A stretch of DNA of 64,000 nt from Roseibium algicola (GTDB taxonomy: Bacteria > Pseudomonadota > Alphaproteobacteria > Rhizobiales > Stappiaceae): NCBI RefSeq assembly GCF_001999245.1, contig NZ_CP019630.1, forward strand, positions 5,423,001 through 5,487,000, in the 5' to 3' direction. This document shows, in pieces, positions 8,678 through 17,431 of the stretch. Positions within the stretch are counted from its first letter, which is position 1; the number at the start of each line of letters is the position of its first letter. The notes under the pieces were generated by a model. The model ran no database searches. It was not told where the DNA came from and saw only the letters and a program-made list of their open reading frames with translations. The translations under genes were made by a program, and so were the position numbers.

Positions 8678-9481
8678 TCAGCAAGTGGTCTGGCCGCAAT
8701 TCTGCAGCGCGTCGAGCTTCTGGCTCAGTTCCTCGTAACCGACCGCGCCCATGACCACGTCGTTGCCGACCACATAGGACGGAGTGCCGGTCAAGCCGAG
8801 ACGGTTAGCCAGGGAGTAGACTTCTTCAATCGTCTGGCCGGCTTCGTCCGTTTTCATGGACGCCAGGAGATCGTCTTCCGAAATGCCGACGGACGTCGCT
8901 GCGGCGAGGGCGCTGGCCCGGTTCGCCTGGCCGCGGCTCAGCAGCAGTTTTTCATGGAATTCGCCGTATTTCTCTGGCGCCACAGAGTTGACCGCGACAG
9001 CCACCTGGGCTGCTTCGACAGAGCCCTGGCCGAGAACCGGGAATTCCTTCAGGACGACTTTAAGGTCGGGGTTTTCATCGATCAGCTTGACCATGTCGCC
9101 GTGCGCGCGCTTGCAGTAGCCGCAGTTATAATCGAAGAACTCGACCAGGGTGACAGACCCTTCCGGATTGCCCAGAACCACCTGCCGCGACGAATTGAAA
9201 AGAACGTCGGCGCTTTCGTTGAGGGCTTCCACGAGCGCAACTTCTGCAGCTTCCTTTTCACGGCGATCGAGTTCGGTCAGCGCTTCGGCAATCACTTCAG
9301 GATGCTCAAGCAGATATTCCCGCACGATTTTTTCAATCTCACCGCGGTTCAGATCCTGAGCGGCAACCGGGCCAGCCAGAAGGGTAAGTGCAAGCGCACA
9401 AGCCGACAGGACGCGCAGCAGCATCGGCGGGCAGAGCGACCCGGTCTTCAGGATCTGGATCTTCGGGGAAGTGTCGGTCAT
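8678..9481 (-). CDS. DsbA-family periplasmic thiol:disulfide oxidoreductase (ScsC/BdbD-like)
   Basis: A 267-aa exported thioredoxin-fold protein. The signal peptide is MLLRVLSACALALTLLAGPVAAQ if translation starts at Met20 (9424); the upstream start at 9481 adds 19 polar residues. An N-terminal helical region (about 45-95) precedes the thioredoxin fold with active site C120-G-Y-C123 in FFDYNCGYCKR and the cis-proline loop GTPSYV. The N-terminal helical extension resembles oligomerising ScsC-type enzymes more than classic monomeric DsbA; whether it oxidises or isomerises disulfides cannot be read from sequence. It lies 58 bp downstream of the M48 protease gene on the same strand, so both probably belong to one envelope-protein quality-control unit. 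Confidence 0.9.
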   Translation of the reverse strand: MTDTSPKIQILKTGSLCPPMLLRVLSACALALTLLAGPVAAQDLNRGEIEKIVREYLLEHPEVIAEALTELDRREKEAAEVALVEALNESADVLFNSSRQVVLGNPEGSVTLVEFFDYNCGYCKRAHGDMVKLIDENPDLKVVLKEFPVLGQGSVEAAQVAVAVNSVAPEKYGEFHEKLLLSRGQANRASALAAATSVGISEDDLLASMKTDEAGQTIEEVYSLANRLGLTGTPSYVVGNDVVMGAVGYEELSQKLDALQNCGQTTC

Positions 9482-9539
9482 TCAAGGCTCCTCAGGTAAC
9501 CGTCTTTCGTTCAAACGGCACCCATATGTGTCTGAGATA

Positions 9540-10958
9540 TCAGCGGCCGTTGTTAGGCAGATTAGGTGGGTTGTACGCTACAATGTCGTCCGCTTGAAGC
9601 CATGCCGGCGTTCCTCTCTTCAAACTTTTTTGAGCACGCGCCGCGTAGCGTTTGGCAGCCTGGAAATCGCCACTCACCATCAGGCCTTTCGCAGTTGCCA
9701 AATCAGCTTCCGCACGCTCGCCCTGGCGGCCGTGGGCAATGGCCAGCTGACTGTAGGCAACGCCCGAGTTCTGGTCCCGCTGGATCGCCTCCTTCAAGAT
9801 GCGTTCTGCCTCCGGCAGATTGGACTTGTCGTTCGAAGCAACCAGCGCATACCCGAGCCAGGTGAGGAACTGCGGTTCGGTCGGTTTGAACGACAGAGCC
9901 TTGCGGAAGGGCGCAATCGCGCCTTTGGGATCGCCACCTTCGATCAGGGCCTGCCCCTTAAGCTCGTAATAATAGGGGTTGTTCGGCTGCGTGCGGATCA
10001 GGGCGTCTATCTCCTTGACCGCGCCTTTTCCCCGGCTCTTCATTGCGGCAATAGCGCGTGCATATTGTGCCTGGGGGCTTTTGTCGCTGCGCGGATAGGC
10101 TCGCAACGTGGCGGACGGATGGCTGGTGAAGGCGAACAGCTTGGCCCGCACCATGTCGTGCCTGTATTGCAGTACATAGTCTTCCGGCTGGTTGAAGTAT
10201 TTCGATTTCTGCGCGTCGGTCGCCAGACTGTTGTAGCGGTCCTGCGCCATCGGATGGCTCTGGGCATAAGGGTCGGCGTACTTGCGGGTGAACATCTGTT
10301 GTTCCGACATGCGCTCGAAGGTCTTCAGCAGGCCGCGCGGGCTTTGTCCGGTGGCACTCAGGTATTTGAGTGCAGCCCGGTCGGCTGCAGCTTCTTCGCC
10401 GCGCTGATAGGACAGGAACGACCGCTGGCCGACGGATCCCGAGCCCATGATCACAGCGCCACCGCCCGAAGCAACCTCACCGGACCCGGAGGCCGCACCG
10501 GCTGCCGCGGCCCCCGCACCGAGAATCATGCCGATGACAGAGATGATCTGGGCATTGGCGGCAGCGGCACGCAGGCGCACGAGATGACGACCGGCGATGT
10601 GGCCCGATTCATGGGCAATCACGCCAATCACTTCACCGGGTGTTTCCGATTCCATGATGACACCGATGTTGATGAACATCCTGCGGCTGTCGGGAACGAA
10701 AGCGTTGAAGCTCTTGTCGTTGACCAGAATGATTTCCGGTTCTGAATTGGAAATGCCGGCAGCCTTGAAGATCGGCGTCGCATAGTCCTTCAGAAGATGT
10801 TCCGTTTCTGCATCGCGCACGAGCGGCAGGCTGCGCCCCTGTGCCATCGCTGGTACCGAAACAAGAGGCAGGGCGAGGGCGCTTGCACAGGCAAGTGAGA
10901 CCGCTTTACGCGCAAGGCTGCGAGGAAAATCGATTTTCAAAATGGCGGAACCAGGCAC
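9540..10958 (-). CDS. Periplasmic M48-family zinc metalloprotease with TPR repeats (BepA-like)
   Basis: A 472-aa exported protease and chaperone of the M48/BepA type, a family known for outer-membrane protein quality control. The signal peptide spans about residues 12-40 (ending VPAMAQ). The zinc site is H116-E-S-G-H120 (VIAHESGHIAGRH), with a third ligand expected in YQRGEEAAADR. A glycine/alanine-rich hydrophobic stretch (about 135-175) follows the zinc motif, and TPR-like repeats fill the last ~180 residues (PNNPYYYELKGQALIEGGD and similar). The start is a GTG, with GGAG about ten bases upstream. It probably forms a unit with the downstream DsbA-like gene. Confidence 0.93.
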   Translation of the reverse strand: MPGSAILKIDFPRSLARKAVSLACASALALPLVSVPAMAQGRSLPLVRDAETEHLLKDYATPIFKAAGISNSEPEIILVNDKSFNAFVPDSRRMFINIGVIMESETPGEVIGVIAHESGHIAGRHLVRLRAAAANAQIISVIGMILGAGAAAAGAASGSGEVASGGGAVIMGSGSVGQRSFLSYQRGEEAAADRAALKYLSATGQSPRGLLKTFERMSEQQMFTRKYADPYAQSHPMAQDRYNSLATDAQKSKYFNQPEDYVLQYRHDMVRAKLFAFTSHPSATLRAYPRSDKSPQAQYARAIAAMKSRGKGAVKEIDALIRTQPNNPYYYELKGQALIEGGDPKGAIAPFRKALSFKPTEPQFLTWLGYALVASNDKSNLPEAERILKEAIQRDQNSGVAYSQLAIAHGRQGERAEADLATAKGLMVSGDFQAAKRYAARAQKSLKRGTPAWLQADDIVAYNPPNLPNNGR

Positions 10959-11215
10959 AGGTGCAAAACTCCAATCCGGACCGGAACGCTTTCCAGGCTC
11001 ATCTTTGCTCAGATGTTATCCTGGGACATGGATGTGTGGCGAAGGTATGGAGGTGTGCGATGCGGGTCAAGGAAGCCGGCATGACAAAAAGGTAAGGTGC
11101 CGGGCCGTTGTCGTGCCGGAGCAGCCCGAAAGTTGCAACTGGCCGCACGCGTTGCATCGGATGGAAAAATCCGCGATAGGGTGAAGCCAGTTTCTCAGCC
11201 GGATTTTCAGGACAC

Positions 11216-12385
11216 ATGAACCAGCCTCTTTTTCAACCGTCTCGCCGCAGTGACGTTGCCCCCTTCATCGCAATGGATGTTCTTGCCGAAGCGGCACGTC
11301 TGGAAGCGCAGGGGCGCAAGATCATTCATATGGAAGTCGGGCAGCCATCGGCCCCGGCGCCCAAGGCTGCGTTGGATATGGCGAGAAAAGCTCTGGATCA
11401 TGGTCGTCTCGGCTACACCGAAGCGCTTGGCATCCGCCCGTTGCGCGAGGCATTGGCTGCGCATTATCGAACGACCTATGGCGTCGACGTGCCTGTCGAG
11501 CGGATCATGGCAACCACGGGCTCATCCGCCGGTTTCAATCTCGCCTTCCTTGCCGCGTTTGATCCCGGGGACCGAATTGTCCTGACGGCTCCCGGTTATC
11601 CGGCCTATCGCAACATCCTGAAAGCCCTTGGTCTCGTTGCGGTCGAGATCGAAGTCGGGGAGGAAACCCGGTGGAGCCTGACGCCAGCGCATCTGGAAGA
11701 GGCTCAAAAAGAAGGTCCTGTGAAAGGCGTCCTGGTTGCCAGTCCAGCCAATCCGACCGGAACGATGATGACGGCCGACGCGCTGGAAGACCTGATCCGC
11801 TATTGCGACGAGGCGGGCATATGGTTCATCTCGGATGAGATCTACCATGGGCTTTGCTACGACGGTGAAGAGAAGACAGCGCTGGAAACATCGCAGAATG
11901 TCATTATCGTCAACAGTTTCTCGAAATACTATTGCATGACGGGCTGGCGCATTGGCTGGCTGGTGTTGCCGGAGCAACTGGTGCGCCCAACAGAGCGGAT
12001 TGCCCAGAGCCTCTATATTTCTCCGCCGGAGCTGTCCCAGATCGCTGCGGGAGCAGCACTCAACTCGGTGCAGGAACTGGAAGCGGTCAAGGCAGGGTAT
12101 GCTGCCAACCGCGCCTTGCTTCTCGACGGGTTGCCGAAAATCGGTCTCGACAAGCTGTTGCCGGTAGATGGGGCCTTTTACATCTATGCAGATATAAGCC
12201 AGTTCAGCTCGGACAGTCTCGATTTCGCCAGGCGTATGCTGCACGAGGCAGGTGTCGCGGCAACGCCCGGTGTCGATTTCGATCCCGTGCACGGTCATGA
12301 GTTCTTGCGCTTTTCCTTTGCAGGTGCGCATGACGATATGAAGTTGGCGCTTGAGAAGCTCAGAGGTTTTCTCAAAGCAGTCTGA
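11216..12385 (+). CDS. Pyridoxal-phosphate-dependent aminotransferase, fold type I (aspartate/aromatic aminotransferase-like)
   Basis: A 389-aa class I/II aminotransferase. Seen: substrate-binding GQPSAPAPK, cofactor-binding ATTGSSAGFN, APGYPAYRN, ASPANPTGTM (Asn contacting the PLP ring), SDEIYHGLCY (Asp for the pyridine nitrogen), PLP lysine K237 in NSFSKYYCMTGWRIGW, and the C-terminal arginine region EFLRFSFAG. The substrate is not certain. The family spans aspartate, alanine and aromatic amino acids; the context (convergent with rne) gives no pathway clue. Confidence 0.92.
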   Translation: MNQPLFQPSRRSDVAPFIAMDVLAEAARLEAQGRKIIHMEVGQPSAPAPKAALDMARKALDHGRLGYTEALGIRPLREALAAHYRTTYGVDVPVERIMATTGSSAGFNLAFLAAFDPGDRIVLTAPGYPAYRNILKALGLVAVEIEVGEETRWSLTPAHLEEAQKEGPVKGVLVASPANPTGTMMTADALEDLIRYCDEAGIWFISDEIYHGLCYDGEEKTALETSQNVIIVNSFSKYYCMTGWRIGWLVLPEQLVRPTERIAQSLYISPPELSQIAAGAALNSVQELEAVKAGYAANRALLLDGLPKIGLDKLLPVDGAFYIYADISQFSSDSLDFARRMLHEAGVAATPGVDFDPVHGHEFLRFSFAGAHDDMKLALEKLRGFLKAV

Positions 12386-12408
12386 TCATCGATCGCATCG
12401 GACAACAA

Positions 12409-12434
12409 AAAAGGCGGCACACTGGCCGCCTTTT
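12409..12434. terminator. Bidirectional terminator between the aminotransferase gene and rne
   Basis: Perfect stem AAAAGGCGGC / GCCGCCTTTT with a 6-nt loop, flanked by A-run and T-run so that it works on either strand. It lies 24 bp after the aminotransferase stop and 30 bp after the rne stop. Confidence 0.92.
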
Positions 12435-12463
12435 CCAATTCAAAGCTGGTTGATGTCACCGGT

Positions 12464-15286
12464 TCAGAAGAACGACCGGCCACGCTGCCACCAGCCGCCG
12501 CGTTTCGGCTTGTCTTCCTTGTCGTCGTCTCCAGATGTTTCGCTGGTTACGACAGGCTCGGCCGGCGCCTTGCGCGCAGGTGCTTCTTCTTCGGCATCGG
12601 CATCGGCTTCGCTGGCAATCGGCTGTTCGGAAGTCGGCGTTTCGACCACGATGGTGTCAGCTTCAGCCATCACCGGTGTCTCATCTGCCGCATCGGCCTC
12701 TACAGGAACGGCGGCACCGTCCTGCTGCGCAGTTTCTTCCGCAGGGCTTTCGCCGCTAGCGTCCGAAACCGTGTCGCCATCGACGGCCTTTGCCTCATCG
12801 GCCTGGGCACCATCCTGTGATGCGGCACCCGCAGCTTCTGTTTCCTGACCGCTTTCGGCGACGGCTACGGCTTCAGAACCGGTCTGATCGTCCTGCTGTT
12901 CTTCAGAGGAAGCGGCTTCCCGAGTTTCGTCATTGGTCTCGCCGTCGTTTTCAGCGCCACCTTCTGCCTGCATATCGTCACCGTTGCGACGGCCGCGGCG
13001 ACCACCACGGCGTCCACGGCGGCGCTTGCGACGCGGTTCATCGTCACCGTCCTCATCACCACCTGAACGGGCTTCCTGCGGCTGCTCGTCATCGCCATCG
13101 GCATCGTCTGCCTCGGCGTTGACCTGACGCGATTCGCCATCGTCCTGCTGGTTATCGGAACCACCCCTCCGGCGCTTGCGACGGCGGCGCCGGCGGCGGC
13201 CGTCATTGTCGTCTTCCTGAGCGAATTCCTCAATGTCCGGCTGTTCGGTGTCTTCGTCGATGATCTCGATCGTATCCGGCTGGACAATCGCAGGAACCGG
13301 CATCGGCACACGGTCGCGATCGACCGGTGCACCGCGCTCCAGAACGTAGAGCTGGCCATTGACCATGTCGTCCGCATGCACTTCGACATCGATGGCGAAG
13401 CGGGTTTCCAGATCGACCAGGTTCGAACGTTTCTGGTTGAGGATATAGAGCGCTACCTGCGTAGTGGTGCGAATGATCAGGTTGTGGGACGCTCCTTTCA
13501 GAAGGTTGTCCTCAACCGAACGCAGCACGTGCAGGGCAACGGATTCCACAGACCGGATCATGCCGGTGCCCTGGCAATGCGGGCAAGGCGTGGTCGAGCT
13601 TTCCAGAACGCCGGTGCGGATGCGCTGACGCGACATTTCCAGCAGGCCGAAGTGCGAGATCCGGCCAACCTGAATGCGGGCGCGGTCGTTCTTCAGACAA
13701 TCCTTCAGCTTGCGCTCGACCGACCGATTGTTCTTCGACTCTTCCATGTCGATGAAGTCGATGACGATCAGGCCGGCAAGATCGCGCAGGCGTAGCTGTC
13801 GGGTCACTTCTTCCGCCGCTTCCAGGTTCGTCTGGAGCGCGGTGTCCTCGATATTGTGTTCGCGGGTTGACTTGCCGGAGTTCACGTCGATCGAGACCAG
13901 AGCTTCGGTCTGGTTGATGACGATATAACCACCGGACTTCAGCGTAACCTGCGGCGAGAACATTGCATCGAGCTGCGGTTCGACACCGTAGCGGATAAAC
14001 AGCGGCGAGGGGTCGCGGTAGGGCTGGACGTTCTTCGCATGGCTCGGCATGAGCATGCGCATGAAGTCCTTGGCCTCGCGGTAGCCTTCTTCGCCCGCAA
14101 CAAGGACCTCGTTGATGTCCTTGTTGTAGAGGTCGCGGATCGATCGCTTGACCAGACTGCCTTCCTCGTAGACGAGGCTTGGGGCACTGGATTTCAAGGT
14201 CAACTCGCGAACGTTTTCCCAGAGCCGCATCAGGTATTCGAAGTCGCGCTTGATCTCGGCCTTCGTCCGGCTTGCACCGGCGGTGCGCAGGATCACGCCC
14301 ATGCCTTCCGGCACATCCAGTTCGGAGGCGATCTTCTTCAGGCGCTTGCGGTCAGTCGGCTGGGTAATTTTGCGCGAAATGCCGCCGCCACGGGCGGTGT
14401 TCGGCATCAGCACGGAATAGCGGCCTGCGAGCGACAGGTAGGTCGTCAGTGCGGCGCCCTTGTTGCCGCGCTCTTCCTTGACCACCTGCACCAGAATGAT
14501 CTGGCGGCGCTTGATGACTTCCTGAATCTTGTATTGCTTGCGCAGCGGGATAATGCGTTCAGGAACTTCTTCCATCGCATCTTCCGCGCCGACGGATTCG
14601 ACGGCATCGACATCATTGTCGGCATCATCGTCATCGTCGTTCTGGCGCTGGCGGCGACGGCCGCGCCCGCGGCCACGTGAGCGAACCGGAGCCTCTTCTT
14701 CTTCGTCTGCTTCTTCCTCGGAAGAGGCAGCTTCGTCGTCTTCCTCGTCAGAGGCGTCTTCGTCTGTGCTGCGCGCCGATACGCCTTCGCCATCCGTTTC
14801 GTCGGCAGAGGTCTCTTCGGAAACTGCGTCAGTATCTTCTGTGGCTTTTACGGCCTCTTCGTCGCCTTCTGCGGTGTCTTCGGAGGCATCCGCCTCAACC
14901 TTGTCGCTGGCAACGGTTTCAGCAGCCTCGTTTCGTGATGCACGGGAGCGGCGGCGGCGCTTTGGTTTTTCTTCACCGTCCGAATCATCACGCTGTCTGT
15001 CGGCTGCTTCCGCAGCCAGAAGTGCTTCCCGGTCGGCAACAGGGATCTGATAGTAGTCAGGGTGAATTTCGCTGAAAGCGAGGAACCCGTGGCGATTTCC
15101 GCCATATTCGACGAATGCGGCCTGCAGGGACGGTTCGACCCGGGTTACCTTGGCAAGATATATGTTTCCGCGCAGTTGCTTCCGATTAGCTGCTTCAAAG
15201 TCGAATTCTTCAACCCGATTGCCACGCACGACGACGACCCGGGTCTCTTCCGGGTGGCCCGCGTCGATCAGCATTTTGTTTGCCAT
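12464..15286 (-). CDS. rne: Ribonuclease E/G family endoribonuclease (RNase E)
   Basis: Single-strand-specific endoribonuclease for rRNA and mRNA processing and the scaffold of the RNA degradosome. 940 aa from ATG at 15286, which has GGAGAA upstream; an in-frame ATG at 15310 would add eight residues and lacks such a site. The S1 region is split by a ~150-residue acidic and Arg-rich insert (roughly residues 95-245). The catalytic core follows, with the metal-binding aspartates in VSIDVNSGKSTREHN and LIVIDFIDMEE and the zinc-link cysteines in CPHCQGTGM. The last ~300 residues are disordered, with alternating arginine-rich (RRRRRRKRRR) and Glu/Ala-rich blocks that serve for RNA and partner binding. 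Its long leader (see the 15287-15974 entry) suggests mRNA-level control. Confidence 0.97.
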   Translation of the reverse strand: MANKMLIDAGHPEETRVVVVRGNRVEEFDFEAANRKQLRGNIYLAKVTRVEPSLQAAFVEYGGNRHGFLAFSEIHPDYYQIPVADREALLAAEAADRQRDDSDGEEKPKRRRRSRASRNEAAETVASDKVEADASEDTAEGDEEAVKATEDTDAVSEETSADETDGEGVSARSTDEDASDEEDDEAASSEEEADEEEEAPVRSRGRGRGRRRQRQNDDDDDADNDVDAVESVGAEDAMEEVPERIIPLRKQYKIQEVIKRRQIILVQVVKEERGNKGAALTTYLSLAGRYSVLMPNTARGGGISRKITQPTDRKRLKKIASELDVPEGMGVILRTAGASRTKAEIKRDFEYLMRLWENVRELTLKSSAPSLVYEEGSLVKRSIRDLYNKDINEVLVAGEEGYREAKDFMRMLMPSHAKNVQPYRDPSPLFIRYGVEPQLDAMFSPQVTLKSGGYIVINQTEALVSIDVNSGKSTREHNIEDTALQTNLEAAEEVTRQLRLRDLAGLIVIDFIDMEESKNNRSVERKLKDCLKNDRARIQVGRISHFGLLEMSRQRIRTGVLESSTTPCPHCQGTGMIRSVESVALHVLRSVEDNLLKGASHNLIIRTTTQVALYILNQKRSNLVDLETRFAIDVEVHADDMVNGQLYVLERGAPVDRDRVPMPVPAIVQPDTIEIIDEDTEQPDIEEFAQEDDNDGRRRRRRRKRRRGGSDNQQDDGESRQVNAEADDADGDDEQPQEARSGGDEDGDDEPRRKRRRGRRGGRRGRRNGDDMQAEGGAENDGETNDETREAASSEEQQDDQTGSEAVAVAESGQETEAAGAASQDGAQADEAKAVDGDTVSDASGESPAEETAQQDGAAVPVEADAADETPVMAEADTIVVETPTSEQPIASEADADAEEEAPARKAPAEPVVTSETSGDDDKEDKPKRGGWWQRGRSFF

Positions 15287-15974
15287 TATTGAACTTCTCC
15301 ACGGCAGCACTCATGGGCGCATGTGCGAAACGCGCATCGCGCAGCAGGAGGATGTCTGCCGTATTTGTTTTGCTAAGATGAGAAAGAGCGTCTGCGCCCG
15401 GCGCGGTCGTATGATCAACGCAGGCAGCCGCTGAAGCGGTACCTTGCTGTATGTTGATCACCATGTGCATCGCGCGGGTCCTTCAGGCAACGCAGGCCCT
15501 TTAGTTAAGTCGTTGTACCTTCTGCCGGTATGCAGCCTGGCTTCGCCAATGGGCCTGCATCCGGTTCCGGAATGGGTCCGCTCCTAACGGCCGCCGAAAG
15601 CCTCGCCGGGGAAACTGCCGTTTTGTAAGGGCAACACGTCGCGAGGCGGGGCGGTCTCAAAGAGGTGCCGATACCAGATCCACTGTCTTCCAGGGCTTGT
15701 CTTTAAGCGGCAGAACGGCCTCTGTTCTGTCGTTAGAAGGCCTGGGAATGCGATAGCGTTGTGGATAGACACCCATGTCAGCTATCTGGAAAGGTATCGG
15801 TTTCAAACCGAAATCCGTAAGGTACTTTTACGTTCCGTCGCAGCGCATTGCAAGCAATGTGAATTGGATATGGCATTTTCCTTGCGTGGCGGATGGCGTA
15901 TGACAGGGCTGACGGGGGCTCAACACGCGAAGTTTTCGAGCGACATGGCCGAAATAATTGAGTTCAAGGACAGA
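15287..15974. other. Divergent region between rne and the amidase gene, holding the long rne leader
   Basis: About 690 bp with no gene I can support. Features are a 15-bp interrupted palindrome TCGGTTTCAAACCGA near 15797-15811, an inverted repeat CAGAAC...GTTCTG near 15710-15728, and GC-rich patches. The amidase reading frame is open upstream to 15759, so part of this could be coding if an upstream start is used, but those residues show no family resemblance. Confidence 0.5.
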
Positions 15975-17252
15975 ATGAAACCGCAAGTAGACCAGGGACC
16001 GGGCACTGTTTTGAGACTGGCGAAGTCTTTCGCAGTGGTTTTGAGCATCTGCGTTGCTGCGTTTGCCGGCCTGACTTGTGCCGCATCTGCCGAACCGGAA
16101 AAGGCCCGGGTAACCGGAGCGCGCGTGGCGGGAGACGAGGCGCGCACGCGATTCGTTCTTGATATGAACCGTCAGGTGACACCGACCATCTCCGGCCTTG
16201 CCAATCCGGCCCGGCTGATCATTGACCTTCCCGAAGTGACATTTTCGCTGCCGGCCGATTCTGGCGAGAGCGGGCGAGGGCTTGTCACCGACTGGCGCTT
16301 CGGCCTCTTTGCGGTTGGAAGATCCCGTGTGGTGATGGACCTGACGGGACCGGTGAAGGTCGACAAGACATTTTTCCTGCCGGCTGTCGATGACCAGCCT
16401 GCGCGGCTTGTTGTGGACCTTGTCAGCGCGACAGCCGACGAATTCGACACCTTTGTCGAGACCTCAAGGCCCAAGCGCGTCGTCGCCGGGAGTGATTCCG
16501 CACCGAAAAGTGACCGGTTGACCGCTCCCAAGAACAGGGACAAGCCACTGATCGTCCTTGATCCGGGGCATGGCGGTATCGACACCGGGGCGACAGGTGT
16601 CCACGGAACTCTCGAAAAGGCGATCGTTCTCGACTTCGCTCAGCTGCTCAAGGAAAAGCTGGACGAAAGCGGGCTCTACAACGTTCAACTTACCCGGGAT
16701 GATGACACATTCATCCCGCTGGGGCGCCGAGTTGAAATCGGTCATGAGCTCGAAGCCGATCTCTTCATCTCCATTCACGCCGATTCTGTCCGGCGCGGGC
16801 AGAAATTGGCGCGTGGCGCGACCGTCTACACAATTTCAGACAGGGCGTCGGACCAACTGGCCGAAGATCTGGCCCAATCAGAAAACATGTCGGACGTCAT
16901 CGCCGGTGTGGATCTGACGGAAGAGCCAACAGAGGTGACAGATATCCTGATCGATCTTGCGCGACGCGAAACGAGGTCGTTTTCGGTCTATTTCGCCCGG
17001 TCGCTGGTGGACGAACTCAAAAGCGCTGTCCGGCTGATCAACAATCCGCATCGTTCTGCGGGTTTCCGGGTGTTGAAGGCCCATGATGTGCCCTCGGTGC
17101 TGGTCGAGCTCGGCTATCTCTCCAACGAACATGACGAGAAGCTTCTGATTTCCGACGAATGGCGTGAACGCATGGCGAATGCCATGACCGAGGCTGTTCA
17201 CGGATTTTTCCGGCCGCGGCTTGCGCGGCAACAAGCAGCACCGTCACAGTAA
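15975..17252 (+). CDS. Periplasmic N-acetylmuramoyl-L-alanine amidase (AmiC-type, AMIN plus Amidase_3)
   Basis: Cleaves the amide bond between MurNAc and the stem peptide, splitting septal murein during division. From ATG 15975 (AAGGA five bases upstream) the protein has 425 aa: a signal peptide (hydrophobic AVVLSICVAAFAGLTCAASA), an AMIN domain (about residues 35-130) for peptidoglycan or septal targeting, and a zinc Amidase_3 domain. The zinc and catalytic residues are in LDPGHGGIDTGATG, GTLEKAIVLD, DLFISIHADS and VLVELGYLSN. The open frame extends upstream to ATGs at 15759, 15870, 15900 and 15945, but those would bury the signal peptide. It precedes the PBP1a gene on the same strand, a pairing widespread in alphaproteobacteria. 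Confidence 0.94.
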   Translation: MKPQVDQGPGTVLRLAKSFAVVLSICVAAFAGLTCAASAEPEKARVTGARVAGDEARTRFVLDMNRQVTPTISGLANPARLIIDLPEVTFSLPADSGESGRGLVTDWRFGLFAVGRSRVVMDLTGPVKVDKTFFLPAVDDQPARLVVDLVSATADEFDTFVETSRPKRVVAGSDSAPKSDRLTAPKNRDKPLIVLDPGHGGIDTGATGVHGTLEKAIVLDFAQLLKEKLDESGLYNVQLTRDDDTFIPLGRRVEIGHELEADLFISIHADSVRRGQKLARGATVYTISDRASDQLAEDLAQSENMSDVIAGVDLTEEPTEVTDILIDLARRETRSFSVYFARSLVDELKSAVRLINNPHRSAGFRVLKAHDVPSVLVELGYLSNEHDEKLLISDEWRERMANAMTEAVHGFFRPRLARQQAAPSQ

Positions 17253-17431
17253 AAATCCTTGCATTGCTTTCAAAATGGCAGGTTAGCACTGGCGATTGCC
17301 TCAGCATCGCCATATTGGTGCACGAGGAAGGCAGACAAGTTTGTGCGACTGTCGGCATCGGTGATGCTGAGCAAATGTTTCCGTGTTAAAAAGCTGGAAG
17401 CGCTAAGAACGGGGAAAGACGAGCCCGCGGT

